NCBI GenBank assembly: GCA_019722365.1
Contig: JADFUC010001932.1
Coordinates: forward strand, 34,342-98,341
DNA length: 64,000 bases
Reading direction: 5' to 3'
DNA from: Lithospermum erythrorhizon
Taxonomy: Eukaryota > Streptophyta > Magnoliopsida > Boraginales > Boraginaceae
The notes under the pieces were generated by a model. The model saw only the letters and a list, made by a program, of their open reading frames with translations, was not told the DNA's origin and ran no database searches. The position numbers and the translations under genes are program-made. Below are positions 36,060 through 49,645 of this stretch, piece by piece; position 1 is the stretch's first letter, and every line of letters starts with the position of its first letter.

Positions 36060-37480
36060 GATATCCCCCCACTTAGAGTTGGAGGCCGGGGATGACAGAA
36101 TCTTTTGTGAAGAGGAATCCTCAGCAATTTCCTTACTTGAGCCTTAGTAAAGATGTATGCAAAACTAATGGTCTGAAGGCATGGTAGTAGTGAGGGCAAA
36201 ATCAGAATGGCATCCCAGCGTGCAATGTCAATCTGCACCGATGTCTTGATGCGCTCATGAAATACAGTTGACGATATACCGCTCATTATCCGCAGAGAAA
36301 AGAGTCATCGTAGGGGTGTGAATGAGGAACGAGAAATCAAGCAAAGAGCATGACCATTCGATTACACGAGGAAATGCTTAGAATTTGTGTTGGAATGATA
36401 TTTAGCTTTAGTTGAGGCGGGGAAATAGTATCTTTGTTTGGCCTTCAATAGAACCGCCCGAAAGCAAATCCGGCCCGGTGAAGCGAAGCGGCGCGTTAAG
36501 GGCAAGCGGCATGATCGGGGAATAAACCCGGCCCAGTCAAAGACAAATCCTGGCCCGGAAGTAAGCGAGAAGACCTTGACCGGAGTGCCTTTGAGATAAC
36601 GAACTACCTTGTAGCGGCGTCCGGTGTTCACAATAGAGGACGCGCATAAGGTATTGCCAAAATAACCGACGGAATAGTCGGGTAAGGCAAGATAAATCAA
36701 AAGCAACCAGCTGGCGTTAGTAATAAAGCTCTACGAGTCACGTACCTCGCCCGCTTTAACAAGAGCGGAAGCCGCGTTTTGTTTCCGCAAATCTTCGGTT
36801 TAGCGAAGGCCGTCACCAGAGATGATATCTGAAGCGCCTGCTACGTTGAGACGAGAAAGCAGGACAAATCGACCTTCGGGGCCGCCTACTTTGAGAAAAT
36901 GCTTAAGAACCCCCCAGTCTTTCATGTGAATGTCCAAGTATTCTTTGAAAGTGGCTAAAATAACAGGCAAATATTCCCAGCAATAACAATCAAATCATTC
37001 ATGAAAACAAGAACATATAACTAAATGAAGCATAAGGTAAATAATGAGAATAGTCGAGATGAATTGAAACGGATAATAAATGAAACCAGCTTAGCAAACC
37101 AACATCTAGGGCTTAGGCGCAAGCCATATAGACTTAACGCCTGACTGCTGCTTGAGACCACTGGACCCGCATAAAAGCCGGGGAGAGTTTAAGTATACTG
37201 CTTACATCAGATCTCCATGAAAGGCATTATGGACATCCGTTTGATGCGATTTCCAATTGAAACCGCATCTTTGCTTAAAGAAAAGTCCTAATAGTCGCCA
37301 TCTTGTAGCAGGGAACAAAATTTTAAGTCCTTGTTAGGAGGGAGCGGTTCCATAACCCAGTACCGTTCGCTCAAGCCTCGATTTCAAGAGCCGTGGAGCT
37401 TTCACGCCCGACCCGGGATCCGACGTGGCCTCGTTGAGAGAAATCTGAGGTTCCGATGCCGGTCAAAAACTTCTAACGCA
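36060..37480 (-). pseudogene. Copia-3 RT and RNase H
   Basis: Minus-strand fragments include HMKDWGVLKHFL (near 36910), a decayed YVDDLIV box read as FMNDLIV near 37000, VVRYLKGTPVKV and PLTRR in 36362-36706, and the RNase H end VFHERIKT with FAYIFTKAQ and PTLSGGI at 36060-36290. There are multiple stops and frame changes. Confidence 0.8.
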
Positions 37481-38600
37481 AGAAAGCACGATGTGGTATA
37501 TAGAAAGTAGAACAATTCACATAATGAGCTAAGGGATAGGAACTACACAGGCGCTTTGATGAGCGATGATGGAAATGGAGGGTGACAATAATATAATCTT
37601 TAAACAAAATAGATGGGTGTTTGGATTTGGCATGCAGCAGCCGAGAACTTCGACTACCGATCAGCCCTGCCAAGGCGTCTCCCAGTCGGCCCCGAGGCAT
37701 CTCCCCGAAATCCCAGCCCCCTCTTGTGGGCGTACTAAGCCGATTACGCTAGCTGACGTGCTTTCGATTCTTCTTTCCGGTTAGCAGACCCATGAAGAGA
37801 CGGCGCCAGCACATCCCCAGGCGGATCCACTCCCAAAGTCGAGCTTCATAAATCCAGGTCAAGCCGGCCCTACATTTTGCGTCCCGGCGAGGAAAGGAGA
37901 AACCAAAGGAGAAACATGGCTGCACTTCTGACTGAAATTCGGACTCGTGGCTTCTGCTTCCGTGATACAAAGAACTCCTCTGAATCAATATCATATAACT
38001 TCCAACACTTTTGATTAGAAGGATAACCAAGAAAGATACATTTCCGACTACGAGGAGCAAATTTGTTGCCCTTAGAGCGTTGATCATGAGCAAAACATAA
38101 CGACCCAAATATTCGGAGATGATCAGGGAACTTTGCAGAGTGAGCACCACGATAGAATCTTATTATGCAGCTTATGACGGAAGGGAGTTATTTATGAGAT
38201 CTGTTGCCCGGTATACATTTCCCCAAAACGAAGTAGTAAATCACGCTTGAAACATCGAGGCCCACAGCAGCGTTAAGTATGTGGCTTGATGTTTTCCATT
38301 TCCAGCGATCATTTTGTTGAGGAGTCCGACCTGAGAGTTTGGAATAAAATACCACGTTCATTAAAATATGGTAATAAAGGTTTGAATTAGGTCCAATAAA
38401 ACAGAACAACCTTAAGATATAGCAGTGAAATTTAGTGGTTACAAACATTACTAACAAACGAACAAAAAGATTTAAACACCTCAGATTTGGAATGAAGTAA
38501 ATAAACCCATACGGCTCGAGAATAATTGTCAACAATAGTTAAAAAATACAATGCGCCATTAGAAGAAGCAACTTGTTGATCATAGTCCCTTGATGTAATA
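37473..38600 (-). pseudogene. Copia-3 integrase and linker
   Basis: The linker [19 protein letters not shown] lies at 37473-37560. The integrase C-terminal GNKFAPRSRKCIFLGYPSNQ block lies near 38040. The core [16 protein letters not shown] and FKPLLPYFNERGILFQT lie at 38320-38540, in alternating frames. The DNG-containing catalytic block is damaged. Confidence 0.8.
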
Positions 38601-39386
38601 ATTCACTTGATGTAGCTAGGCTCTCGCTAAGCGAGGAAAACTTATCCCGGCTGCTTGCTTTGAGGGAAAAATAGTACAAGAAGAATACAATTGCTTCCTA
38701 GATGAACCTGGAATAGCGAGAACTAACTTGACTCTATCGAAAGGATTGCCGAGGCAGCCGATGCGGGCTATTCCGGACAAACGGCTTGTCACCCTTGTAG
38801 CACATTTGGAATCCTCCGATAGTAGTATAGTCCCCATTCCGTTCACCGGCTTTCAATCGAGGTTCCCGAGCGTTGTCTGAATAACCATAGCGGCTAAATT
38901 AGTAAATTTAACAAAACAGAGTCGGTAGTTAGCGAGAGAGGCAAATGAGATTGAGTGAGATTTGGCACATAAAAAACGCAATGTTATCAAACCACGAGGA
39001 AGCCTCGCGAGGCCTTCCGTTGTTGCTAGAGACCCCGAATGTAATCGGAGTAAACAGTGAGACCACGGAGCGATATCTTAGGCGGCCCGTCAAGCGAACT
39101 TCTCGCGCTTGTAACATGATCGCGGCGCCGTATCAAGTATCAAGAAGCAAAGAGAACTTACGGTATGGTATCCGGTTTGTTGATTCACCGAATCATATTC
39201 ATAAGGACCCCGAACACGATTGGGCTTAGAAATCAGCCAAGGACTCATGACAATTTACACACACATTTCTGGCCATTTCTGAAATTTGGAAGAGCGACAC
39301 ATGGAGAGGGATCACACCATTTCGGTCCCAGCATGGACAATTAGTAGCACAGTTCGAGCGGGGTTGGATTTTTACCTGTCATCATT

Positions 39387-40200
39387 TCACTCTCTGCCAT
39401 TGGGAGTATCTATGAAGCTTAGGCATGAAGAATTATCATGAACAGGCGGCTCGAGGCAGAGTTTTCGAGATGAAATAGCAAAAGCATGATAAGAGTCAGG
39501 TTCCACGTTCCCTTGAGCAACATTTTTAGAGTTTTCATCTTGTTGTAAAACATTGTAGGCCTCATCCAGAGAAGACATAGGAACTCTAGACAAAAGATTG
39601 GAGCGAACAACACCATAAAGCTCATCGTCGATCCCGGTAGTACGACCTCTCCTCCTCCCGATCGGTCTCATGGCGTCTGAAGCAGCGCCCACCGCGTCGC
39701 GAAAGCCGCCCACGAAATGATGAGGCCTTAAGGCAGGCCAATTCGTGAAAAGTCCGTCAATTTATTGTAGTAATCTTCGATGGCATACGCTTTAGCTAGC
39801 AATGATGAGTGATGTCTTTGTGAAGTTGTTTATGGCAGCGAGGACCGTGCCCACGACCGAGGCCGTTTCTCGAGTAATCCCCGAAGGGGTTTAGCGTCCT
39901 CAAAGTATGGAACGGTGATCATTGAGTCGGGATCCCGAAACTCCGGAGGACCCACCAATAGCATGGAATTCCGCAGGTTTCCCCGATTCAAAAGCTTGCG
40001 TCGTCGATTGGATTTATTAATAGTACCATAAATAAAATAAATTTCCGGCCGTGCTTACAGGGCAGTAGTAATGACGAGACCATCCGGTGCGTGCTTTTGC
40101 AAAATAACATGGGCAATGAGTTTCGAGGTACACGATTCGCGACGAAAAGTAGAATTGTGTGATTGATTTTCTGTCGACTTAACAAATTGAGAACTATGGC
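39387..40200 (-). pseudogene. Copia-3 gag remnant
   Basis: An open block at 39713-39387 contains GIDDELYGVVRSNLLSRVPM and SLDEAYNVLQQDE, the second half of a plant Copia Gag domain. Upstream sequence to about 40200 is in broken frames. Confidence 0.75.
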
Positions 40201-40324
40201 CGAGAAGAAGTTAAAAAAATGGGATTTACAATATAGTAATTAGAGGCGTGGTGAGTTTTTGTGGTGATGGTGATGGAAAAATTTGCTAATAGAGGTAGCT
40301 TTGGTACATTAGAATACGATACCA

Positions 40325-40468
40325 TGAAAAGTTTCAATCAATCTATTGAAGAAAATCAATCTCTTAGGCATCTGATGAGAGTTACTTGCCAATATATATA
40401 TACACGTCGAGTCACGACCTATCGACTCGGGCTTAACTTTGGCCACCAAGTAACAAAAGCGTAATACA
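40325..40468 (-). repeat. Copia-3 5' LTR
   Basis: 144 bp. It starts TGTATTACGC on the minus strand and ends TTTTCA next to the primer-binding site. Confidence 0.75.
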
Positions 40469-40859
40469 ATCATTTCGATAAAATTACTTTTATATACAAT
40501 TCAAATTATATTGTAAATAATTATTAGAAACATATTTTGATAGAAACATATTTTGAGAGAATTTGTAGAAAAGCTTAGGAATATTTTAGACGAATTAGGT
40601 ACAGATTTGATTGTGGTTTTTGGTATGTGATTTGTTCATTCAAAAATATTTTAAACAAATTAGGAATTCAAAAATATTTTAGCAATTAGGAATTTACTTT
40701 GTGCTCTTTGTTCTTGTTTTTAAAAAGTTTGTGTGTTAGATTATTTACGTGTCTAGATCGATAAGCGTTTGTGATCCGTCAGCAGCAACCTCAAAAGCTA
40801 TAAGCGGTGTCGCTTGATGTCGCGGCCAGTGCTTCGAGTTTTTATATGTCTTGTTATAT

Positions 40860-41210
40860 AGATATATAACACAAAATTAATAATACTTGTAAACATTCGG
40901 TTAAATTCTTTACAAAATAATCAAATTAACTAATAATCAACTAATAATAAAATTAATAATAAAATTAACTAATAATTAACTAATAATCCAAATTAACTAA
41001 TAATTAACTAATAATCAAATTAACTAATAATTAACTAATAATCAACTAATAATAAATTAATAATCAAATTAACAAATTAATCAATAATAAGCACTAATAA
41101 TTGTCAAATTACTTGAAAAAAACAAAGAGAAAAAAAGAGAAAAAAGAAGAAAAAAACAGAAAAAAAGAGGAAAAGAAGAAAAAAACAGAAAAAAAAAATT
41201 ATAAACCGAA
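40860..41210. repeat. Low-complexity AT-rich tandem sequence and A/G-rich tract
   Basis: Repeated AATTAACTAATAATCAA units from about 40920 to 41100, then an AAAAGAAGAAAAAAACAG-type purine tract at 41110-41200. Reading frames here are composition artefacts. Confidence 0.85.
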
Positions 41211-41219
41211 CAAGATCAT

Positions 41220-42049
41220 TATCATTTCCGTAGCCTTGACAGCCATTATACTTGGCCGAATAATGCTTCCGCCGATAAACGTAATGATCGGCCGTACAAT
41301 AATGGCCAAATAAGCGAGAAATGGGTAGCCATGCATTATTCAGTATAAGCGCCCCATTTAAGCTCATTGACATTCATAACAGTGGTCTAGATAATGTGTT
41401 TGTTTGTTGTCTATCTCTCGCTCCTCAACTGTATTGAGTGTATTTGTTCCATTTGTTCTCATTACATTTGCTTATGTCTTCTTTTTTCATTTGATGAGAA
41501 TGTATGTTAAGCCACCTGTTCTAGAGGATTAGAATCGTTCTTATCTGTTAGTGGTAGTGTTCTAATAAGATTGTATTATTGAGTATATCGGATATCTATT
41601 GGTTGATTTTGTAATAGTTGACTATGAGTAGGAAAACCTCTAGATAGTCTTATATATACAGCCTTAGCTTATTTGTACATGGTGCGAAAAGTTAATATAT
41701 TCAAAGCTCTGTTTCTCTACTTTACAGAGAATCAATTCCTACTGTTCCTGTTATCTTTATTAGTTGTTTATCAATGTATATAGCTCGGTGTGTTGATCTT
41801 TTCTGGTTTAAAGCATTGATAGAATTATTTTAATTAACCATATATTGAAGTAGTACTACACATATCTAATAAAGCATTGATAGAATTCTTTTATTTTTCT
41901 TTTCTGTTTTAACATTATTTATTAGGTGAGTTATAGTCAGAGCTTTATATTTTAGTTTTCGGTTTTAGCAAGCTTGAGCGCTTCTTTCATGAAACAGAAG
42001 CTTAAAACAAAATTGAAAAAATCACAGTCATCTAGAAATTTAGAGAGTG
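41220..42049. other. Noncoding, no feature recognised
   Basis: No family motif or credible open frame was found in this stretch, which lies between the purine tract and the MITE-like copy B. Confidence 0.35.
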
Positions 42050-42185
42050 TTTTGTTAAACTCATTAAGCACTTAAATTAATTAATTCAACACTTGAAATT
42101 TAATAAGTTTGTTTTGTTAATGAATTATTTTTATTACTTGATAAATTAAAGTATAAATCCTTAACAAAATTTTAGTTAAAATTAG
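42050..42185. repeat. MITE-like repeat, copy B
   Basis: Partner of 35442-35590, with the same landmarks in the same order and orientation. Confidence 0.5.
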
Positions 42186-42284
42186 CTGCCATTTTTCTCC
42201 TCTTAAAAAAAAATGAAAAGTGATAAGTCCAAATTTACATACTTCTTCTCCCATAATTTTCCTTTCACGTCTCGCCCATCACTC

Positions 42285-43135
<851 letters not shown>

Positions 43136-44757
43136 TTTTATTAATCATATTTATTCTATTCCTTGTTAATAATATTTATTACTTATTTATCTGTTGTAGT
43201 ATTATTTATTTAATATATGATGCGTGTATATAAATAAATAGAGTAGGAGTAAGTTACCCATCTGGCTGATTTAAGAGTACTTTTTTCGAGTTGTTATCGA
43301 AACACCTAAATATTTAGTATTCAAATTAAGTTATAATTCGATTTCGGTCATTCGGTTTGATTTCGGTTTTGGAACTTCAACTTTTCGGTTTTAGGAGGCT
43401 TGAGTTTTTAGGTTTCAAATTTAACAAGCAGTGCTGGTTGAACCCACCATTTTGCGTAGAAGATGTTAGGGTTACGACGTTCTATTTCTCGCTCGCTTTC
43501 TGGGTTGGTATATAAGAGTATTTGGATCTAGTTTTGAATATATTGCTTTTAAGTTATTCAAGTATCTATGAATTATTAATCCGTATTGTAAGATGCAGCG
43601 TATAAAACTCAAATGCGTGCGTATGCTCACCGTAAAAATGCGTTTTCCGTACTCGAGTGAATTATGCCAAAAAACTCATTTTTTATAATGTTCTGATATA
43701 AAACACGTATAAAACAAATGCGTCGTGTTTTGAGTAAAAAGCAGCTTTTCATCCTTAAATAAAATATATTAAATTAATGCTTTTTTTATCAAAATATTTG
43801 TAAATTTGAAGTTACACAAATAAAGCGAAATAAGTAACTGCGCGATATGTTACACATATTTGTCTATGTTAGTATTTAGGATGAATCTGATAACGATGGT
43901 GAATATGGAGAAATTAGAAGGCATTTCGAGATTTAAATTGATAATGTTAATCACAGCTTATTAGCGGAGATGATTAGCTGGATCCCAAATACAATTTTGA
44001 GAAATATATTTTACATTTAGATGATGATAGTTATTTAGTAGATGAATAATTTTAAACTTTATGATATTGTTTTTATTTGTGAACATAAAATTCATTATAT
44101 CGTTTAAATAAATTATTTTAAATAGGTATTTATTAAATAATTTGAGAAAATGATCAAAGATCTTACTATTTTTCTAAAATTATATGAGAAATGGTTGTTT
44201 ATAAATTAAAGTTGGGCAATTAATATACAAATAAATGTAAAAATATTAAGTTATATTTCCATATTTTTGATCCCGTACTTTTAAAAGTAATACGTTTTAT
44301 ACCCGTAAGAAACGCGTTTAGTAGGATTTTTTCGATAAAACTTTTCAGTTTTTTTTTGCGTAATTTTACTCGTAATTATTAGAATTATCTTCGTATATGC
44401 ATCTTGGCGTTTTTTCCGATCCCGTGTTTAATTATTACGCCCTATGAAATGTATAGCAAGAGTGAGTATATATCCTCCCATTAGTTGCGTGACAATTTTG
44501 GATGATATCCTCGTCTTATGACAAATTATTTCCTGCTTTCATCATGTTATTGACTTATTGACTATTTTCTTCACCAAATAATGTTGCAATGTTTATGCAT
44601 GGACTTGCTGATCAGGACAATCAATTGTGGAACGAAATAAAGCATTATGTCACGAGGTAACGATTATTATATCGTTAAAATTTATGATCAATGCGATATT
44701 AATTTGGAAATAGTTGTTATATTATTTATGAAATTTAATTAAATTCTTCATTGAGCA
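43136..44757. other. Noncoding, no feature recognised
   Basis: AT-rich sequence with no supported gene or mobile-element motif. Confidence 0.35.
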
Positions 44758-45199
44758 TGTTGGATTATCGACAAACTAAATAGCTAAAACTCATTACGAG
44801 CCGAGAACTTTTCGCGATAAACTTGTGCTCAAGAAAACAAGCTGAAAACTATTTTATTAAATCGGCTCAAACCGCTATTTATAGTAGCTAATGTGTCCAT
44901 TTAGATCCTATTAGAATGGAGACTAAAGTAACTATGACTGCAACAAACTAGGCTAACTAATGGATCATGATCCTGTGAATGTTGATCTTATTGAATAGTA
45001 AACAACAGAGAATCCTAAAATAATAGCTTAAGCAGTAAAGCTAGCCGTTTAGGAGCTTTTTGCGTTGCATGGAATGTGTGCACGAACTGCGTGAGTCATT
45101 CTTTCAATTTCTCATAATGTTGATGCGTATTATGTTCAGCATTCTTCCTCGTGATCATGCGTTCCCTGACTTCTATCTTTGTTTACTCCGTGCTTGATG

Positions 45200-46642
45200 C
45201 CTTTGTCATGATGTGCGCGTTTGATCTTGGCTTACGCAATAGCTCGATAAATGACCCCTCTTGACCAAGTCCACTTGGGAAGTGATACTCAAAACCCCGC
45301 GCATGTACAGCGACCATGGAAAGGCGGATTCTTGGAGAGCTTAATGGCAGGTAAATTGCTCGCATCTAATTTACATGCGGGTCACTATTCTTAAATACTT
45401 GAAATTGTCTTGATATTCTTTTCATCCAGATAAGTTGTGAACCGCAGGCGGTTATATGACATACTCGAACTACATGGTTGACAATGTAACAATAGGCTGC
45501 TTCTTTGATCCCCACGAAATTGCTCCATCATTCAGTACAAAGACATAACCACTGGTGCTTTTTCTGTCATCATAATCTCACCATAGTCCTTTGTGATGTA
45601 TACCTTGGTCTCACCAATTGAGTTCCTCACGATCTGAATTCTAGATTCGTGGACCCTTGAGTACCTCGAGATTCTTTTTTGCTGACTGTAGATTAAGCTC
45701 GGTGGCTGCTGTGTATCTGCACTTATCAAGCATGTTGCATACATGATGTCTGGCTTTGTGTTAGTGAGATACGTGGGCTCCCCATTTCTCTGTTTGTCTT
45801 GAGTCTCGTTCCTGCACTGCTCTTTCTAGCATCCTTGTTGATTTTCACTCCGGTTTAATCGCCAGGTGTTCCAAGCTGGATTCTTGGTCAAACATTCCAA
45901 ATCTCTTCAACACTGCTTCTGCATATTGCTTTTGACATATGAATATACCATTCTTCTACTGTGTGACCGATTCCCAAGAAGCTCATCTTTCCTAAGTCAG
46001 TCATATCAAACTTCTTTATCATGGCATTCTTGAATTGCACCATGAGATCCCTAAAGAATTTATCTCTGTAACAATGAAATCACATCCACATATAAAGCTT
46101 CTTATCCAATCACCAGTACCATTTGAGCAGTTTTTGTGAATAATGTGTGTTCAAATATGCACTCTTCAAATCCCTCTTCTATGAAGTGCTTCTCAATTTT
46201 TACACTTCTAAACTGACTCTTGGAGCCTTTCAACGAATCAATACAAGGCTTTGTGCAGCTTGTACACCTTGTCTTCTTCTCCTTGTTTCTTATATCCCCT
46301 AGGATGCTCAATGTACACCTCCTCCTCGAGTTCACCATGTAAAAATGCTGATTTTACATCTAGTTGATAGATCCTCCAGCTTCTTTGTGCAGCCATTACT
46401 TAAGATCATTCTTCTTTGTATCCATTCTTTGCTTTCTGATAGCAAATACACTCAGTATAATCTATTCCATGTTGTTGTGCATATCCTTTGCCACCAACTT
46501 TGGCTTGTCTTTTGCTGATATCTCCATTCTCATCCCTTTTAGTTTTATAGATCCATCTTACTCCTATCTTTTTCCCTTTTTGAGGCAGTGTGGTGAGTGT
46601 CCAAGTGTTGTTCTTGGTTATTAAATTAATTTCTTGATCCAT
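45200..46642 (-). pseudogene. Copia-4 RT and RNase H
   Basis: At 46642-46406 there is a clear RT start: MDQEINLITKNNTWTL, then GVRWIYKTKRDENG and GIDYTE. Next comes HGELEEEVYIEHPRGYKKQG in shifted frames near 46330-46260. RNase H follows in poorly preserved pieces toward 45200. Stops and indels are present throughout. Confidence 0.75.
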
Positions 46643-46917
46643 TGCATCCCTCCATTTCTTTGATCTTTGTTCTTTGCTTCTTTAGGATATTGGATAAATG
46701 TAGCACCTACTTGAGAGTCGTATTCGCTTCATCTTCCAGCTTATCTGCTTCCAGCAACATAAATCGTCATCAGTGGTTGTGTGTGATCTCACGACGGATG
46801 ATTGTCCGGCTTGTGAATCTTGTATTTTGTGGTGGATGATCATCGTGCTAGTTGATTCACGAACTCGATCACTCTGCTTGACTTGTATCGATCATTGCTT
46901 GCGTTCTCTTGTCATCA

Positions 46918-47960
46918 TCATGAGTAGATTTCTGCGTTTCCTTGATCAACCAACTTTGCTTTCATTTCTGCATTTCCATCTTGATCATTTGTGATATATT
47001 CATTATGATGATCGGTATTGCTTGTGAATGTGTCTTCCTCCCACTGCAGCTTAGTAGCATCATCATCTTCTCCCCAGTTCATAGCTTTATCCTCCTCAAA
47101 TATCACATCTTTGGAGACTACTATCTTGTTTGTTTCAGTATTGAATAGCCTATATCCTTTTGTTCCACTGCTCATTCCTAGAAACACACACTAAGCTTCT
47201 CTTATCCAGCTTCCCTCTATTCACCTTGGGTATGTGCACATGTGCTAGGCACCCCCACACTTTTAGATGATCCATCGAGGTGTTCATTTCGGCTCAGGCT
47301 TCTGTGGTGTTTTTCCTTTCACAGTGATGGTTGGACATCTGTTGAGTACATAGGTGCTCCATACAACTGCTTCACTCCATAGATATTTAGGCATTTGTTT
47401 TGCTGATAACAAAGACCTAACCACCATATTCAAAATAGTTTCTATTTCTCCTCTCGGCCCGCTCCGTTTTGTTGTGGAGTGAATGTTGTTGTCAGTTGTC
47501 TCTTGATCCCTTGTTGTTTGCAGTAATCTATGAAATCATTAAACAGATACTCCCCTCCCCTATCAGTTCTAAGGCACTTGATTGTTTGTTCAGATTCTCT
47601 CTCAACTAAGCATTTGAATTCTTTGAAGCTTGATTAAGTACTGCGATTCACAACAATGACAACCAGTCATCAAGCCACTCTCTTGAAATCATCAATAAAA
47701 GTGAGAAAGTAATGCTTACCACTTTTGGATTCAGGAGAGATTGGGCCACATATGTGAATGTAGCGAGCTCCACGACACCTTTAACGCCACTGAACATCGC
47801 TTTGGGCGTACTTGCTTTGTTGTTTCCATTGAAGCAATCAGCACATGTAATGTCTTGTGTTTTGAAGCTTGGGAGTCCGATTACCGACTAAGCTTTGTCT
47901 TTCAAGTGTCTTCGAAGCCTTTGAGATTGAGATATCAATATCTAAATTGTCATGCGTAAA
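46918..47960 (-). pseudogene. Copia-4 integrase
   Basis: Near 47700-47750 it reads HICGPISPESKSGKHYFLTF then IDDF. A PQQNG-type region near 47450 follows. At 47187-46918 lies the integrase C-terminal block FLGMSSGTKGYRLFN and VVSKDVIFEED. Several frame changes occur. Confidence 0.75.
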
Positions 47961-49280
47961 CTTCTTCATCATCTACATCACCCTCTGAGCATTCTTCCCC
48001 ACTTTTCTTTCATAGCATCGGTGACAATTGTGAACATCATTCTTACTCAAAGCTGATGGCCTTGATGATTTCACCACAGCTTGATGATGTACAACTGCAA
48101 CGCGTCCTCCCTTTAAATTGAATGCTCGACCCTTTTTTGCGGTTGTCCAACCTGCTTGAGTAGGTTGCTCTTTAGTTGAGGTACAAAGTAAACACCGATA
48201 TTGGTGTATCTTGCCCATTGAGTTGACCTTACTTCGCTTACCGTTGCGCCTCCGATCTATCATTGTTGCCCTGGTGACTGTATTTGAATTTCTTATCCAA
48301 TGCGATGAACATTGATTCATTCACGCACACATGTGATTTAAGCGACTGAATCAATGTGCCGCCCTCTTTCTCTCGATTTGATCGATTCACTTTCGACCAT
48401 CAATAATAGATCATCCTCTTCCTCATCAGCCATTACATAATTCACCTCCTTATTTCCATTTAGGACACTGTATTGAAATTAATCTTTAGCTCATGTTTAT
48501 TGTAGCATTCTACATTTGCTTTGTTGAAATTTCCCTTCCCTCTCTCGTATTTGCTAGGGCCTTGCTCACCCAATACTAACTAACTTTCCCCGCCATCTTA
48601 GTTCCGAAGCACATTCTCAATCTGCATAGCTCTAATCACGCTTTCCTCGGCCTGGCTTCTTTGATCTGATTCTTCATATTGTAATGCTCTTAAATTTCCT
48701 TTCATGTAGCGCCCAGTGTGCTTTGCAACTCATCAACTGACATTGTTTCCAAGTCATTTGATTCTTCAATAAACGCTTTCTGATATGCAGAAATTTCTCA
48801 TTGAGTTCTCGTAATCATACACAATTGTGGATTCATGATGTCTACTCATTCTCCTAAGTTTGTTCATCTGCATTAAACTCTTTCCATGGTATCCATCGAT
48901 ACTCTCGCTCCTCATTCGAAGCTGTGCTCTCTTTTCAAAGCGTGCTTGTGCACTTTTCGCATACCGTTACCTCATCCTTGCTTTCAAAGAGTCCTGTGGC
49001 CTTGGCATTCTTTCCTTGTCCCCAAATTTGCTCAAACACACTTCTATCAATGGCTTGAAACAAATAATGTTTCAACGATAGTTATGTGTTCTTTGCCTAT
49101 CCGATGAAATCCCTACGATTTTCATTCGATAGGAATCTCAAATCTAGGGAGCTCCCAATTACTAACTCTCGGCTTGATGCCCATGTACTTTTGCTCTGAG
49201 AGAAAATTTTCTAAATACCAGTAAGTGCAGTAAACCATCAGGCAGAACATGACATGGAATTGTCATCACTCATTGCTATT
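47961..49280 (-). pseudogene. Copia-4 gag and protease
   Basis: Gag pieces near 49030-48700 read DRSVFEQIWG and ESKDLETMSVDELQS, typical of the UBN2 Gag domain. A protease-region block near 48340 reads NHMCVNESMFIALD-KF. Frames shift repeatedly. Confidence 0.7.
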
Positions 49281-49645
49281 CTTCAAGCTCTGATACCAAT
49301 TGTTGGATTATCAGCAAACTAAATAGCTAAGGAACTCAATACAAAAGCCAGAACTTTTAGGTAAACTTGTGCTCGAAATACAAACTAGCTTCTTTTATTC
49401 ATCCCTTTGAAACACACTATTTATAGTAGCTAATGTGTCCATTTTAGATCCTAATTGAATGGAGACTAAGTAGCTAACAACCTACCTTAAACTAGCTAAC
49501 TAATGGATCATGATCACAACAAGATCTGATCTTATTGAATAGTAAGCAACAGAATCCTAAATAATAAACCCATGAAAGTAAAGCTAGCCATTAGACTTTG
49601 CATTGCATGGAATAATGCACGGCTTGCATGATCATTTCTTTCATA

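Larger units (their letters stand above)
35833..40468 (-). mobile_element. Copia-3: degraded Ty1/copia retrotransposon
   Basis: LTRs at 35833-about 36044 and 40325-40468 share TTTCAATCAATCTATTGAAG and AAAATCAATCTCTTAG, an AT tract, a TCGACT-rich part and AGTAACAAA. On the minus strand the 5' LTR ends TTTTCA, followed by the primer site TGGTATCG (40317-40324). A polypurine tract (AAGTGGGGGGATAT) precedes the other LTR near 36060. Minus-strand gag, integrase, RT and RNase H blocks are all present but broken. Total length is about 4.6 kb. Linker and integrase wording is close to Copia-1. Confidence 0.88.
44758..49645 (-). mobile_element. Copia-4: near full-length but degraded Ty1/copia element
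   Basis: LTRs at 44758-about 45103 and 49301-about 49645 both begin TGTTGGATTATC on the plus strand. They share TATTTATAGTAGCTAATGTG, TTAGATCCTA, ACTAATGGATCATGATC and GTAAAGCTAGCC. The primer site TGGTATCAGAGC is read on the minus strand at 49287-49298. The possible target duplication is imperfect (GAGCA before, TAGCA after). Minus-strand gag, protease, integrase, RT and RNase H are all recognisable, each broken. Length is about 4.9 kb, normal for the group. Confidence 0.88.
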
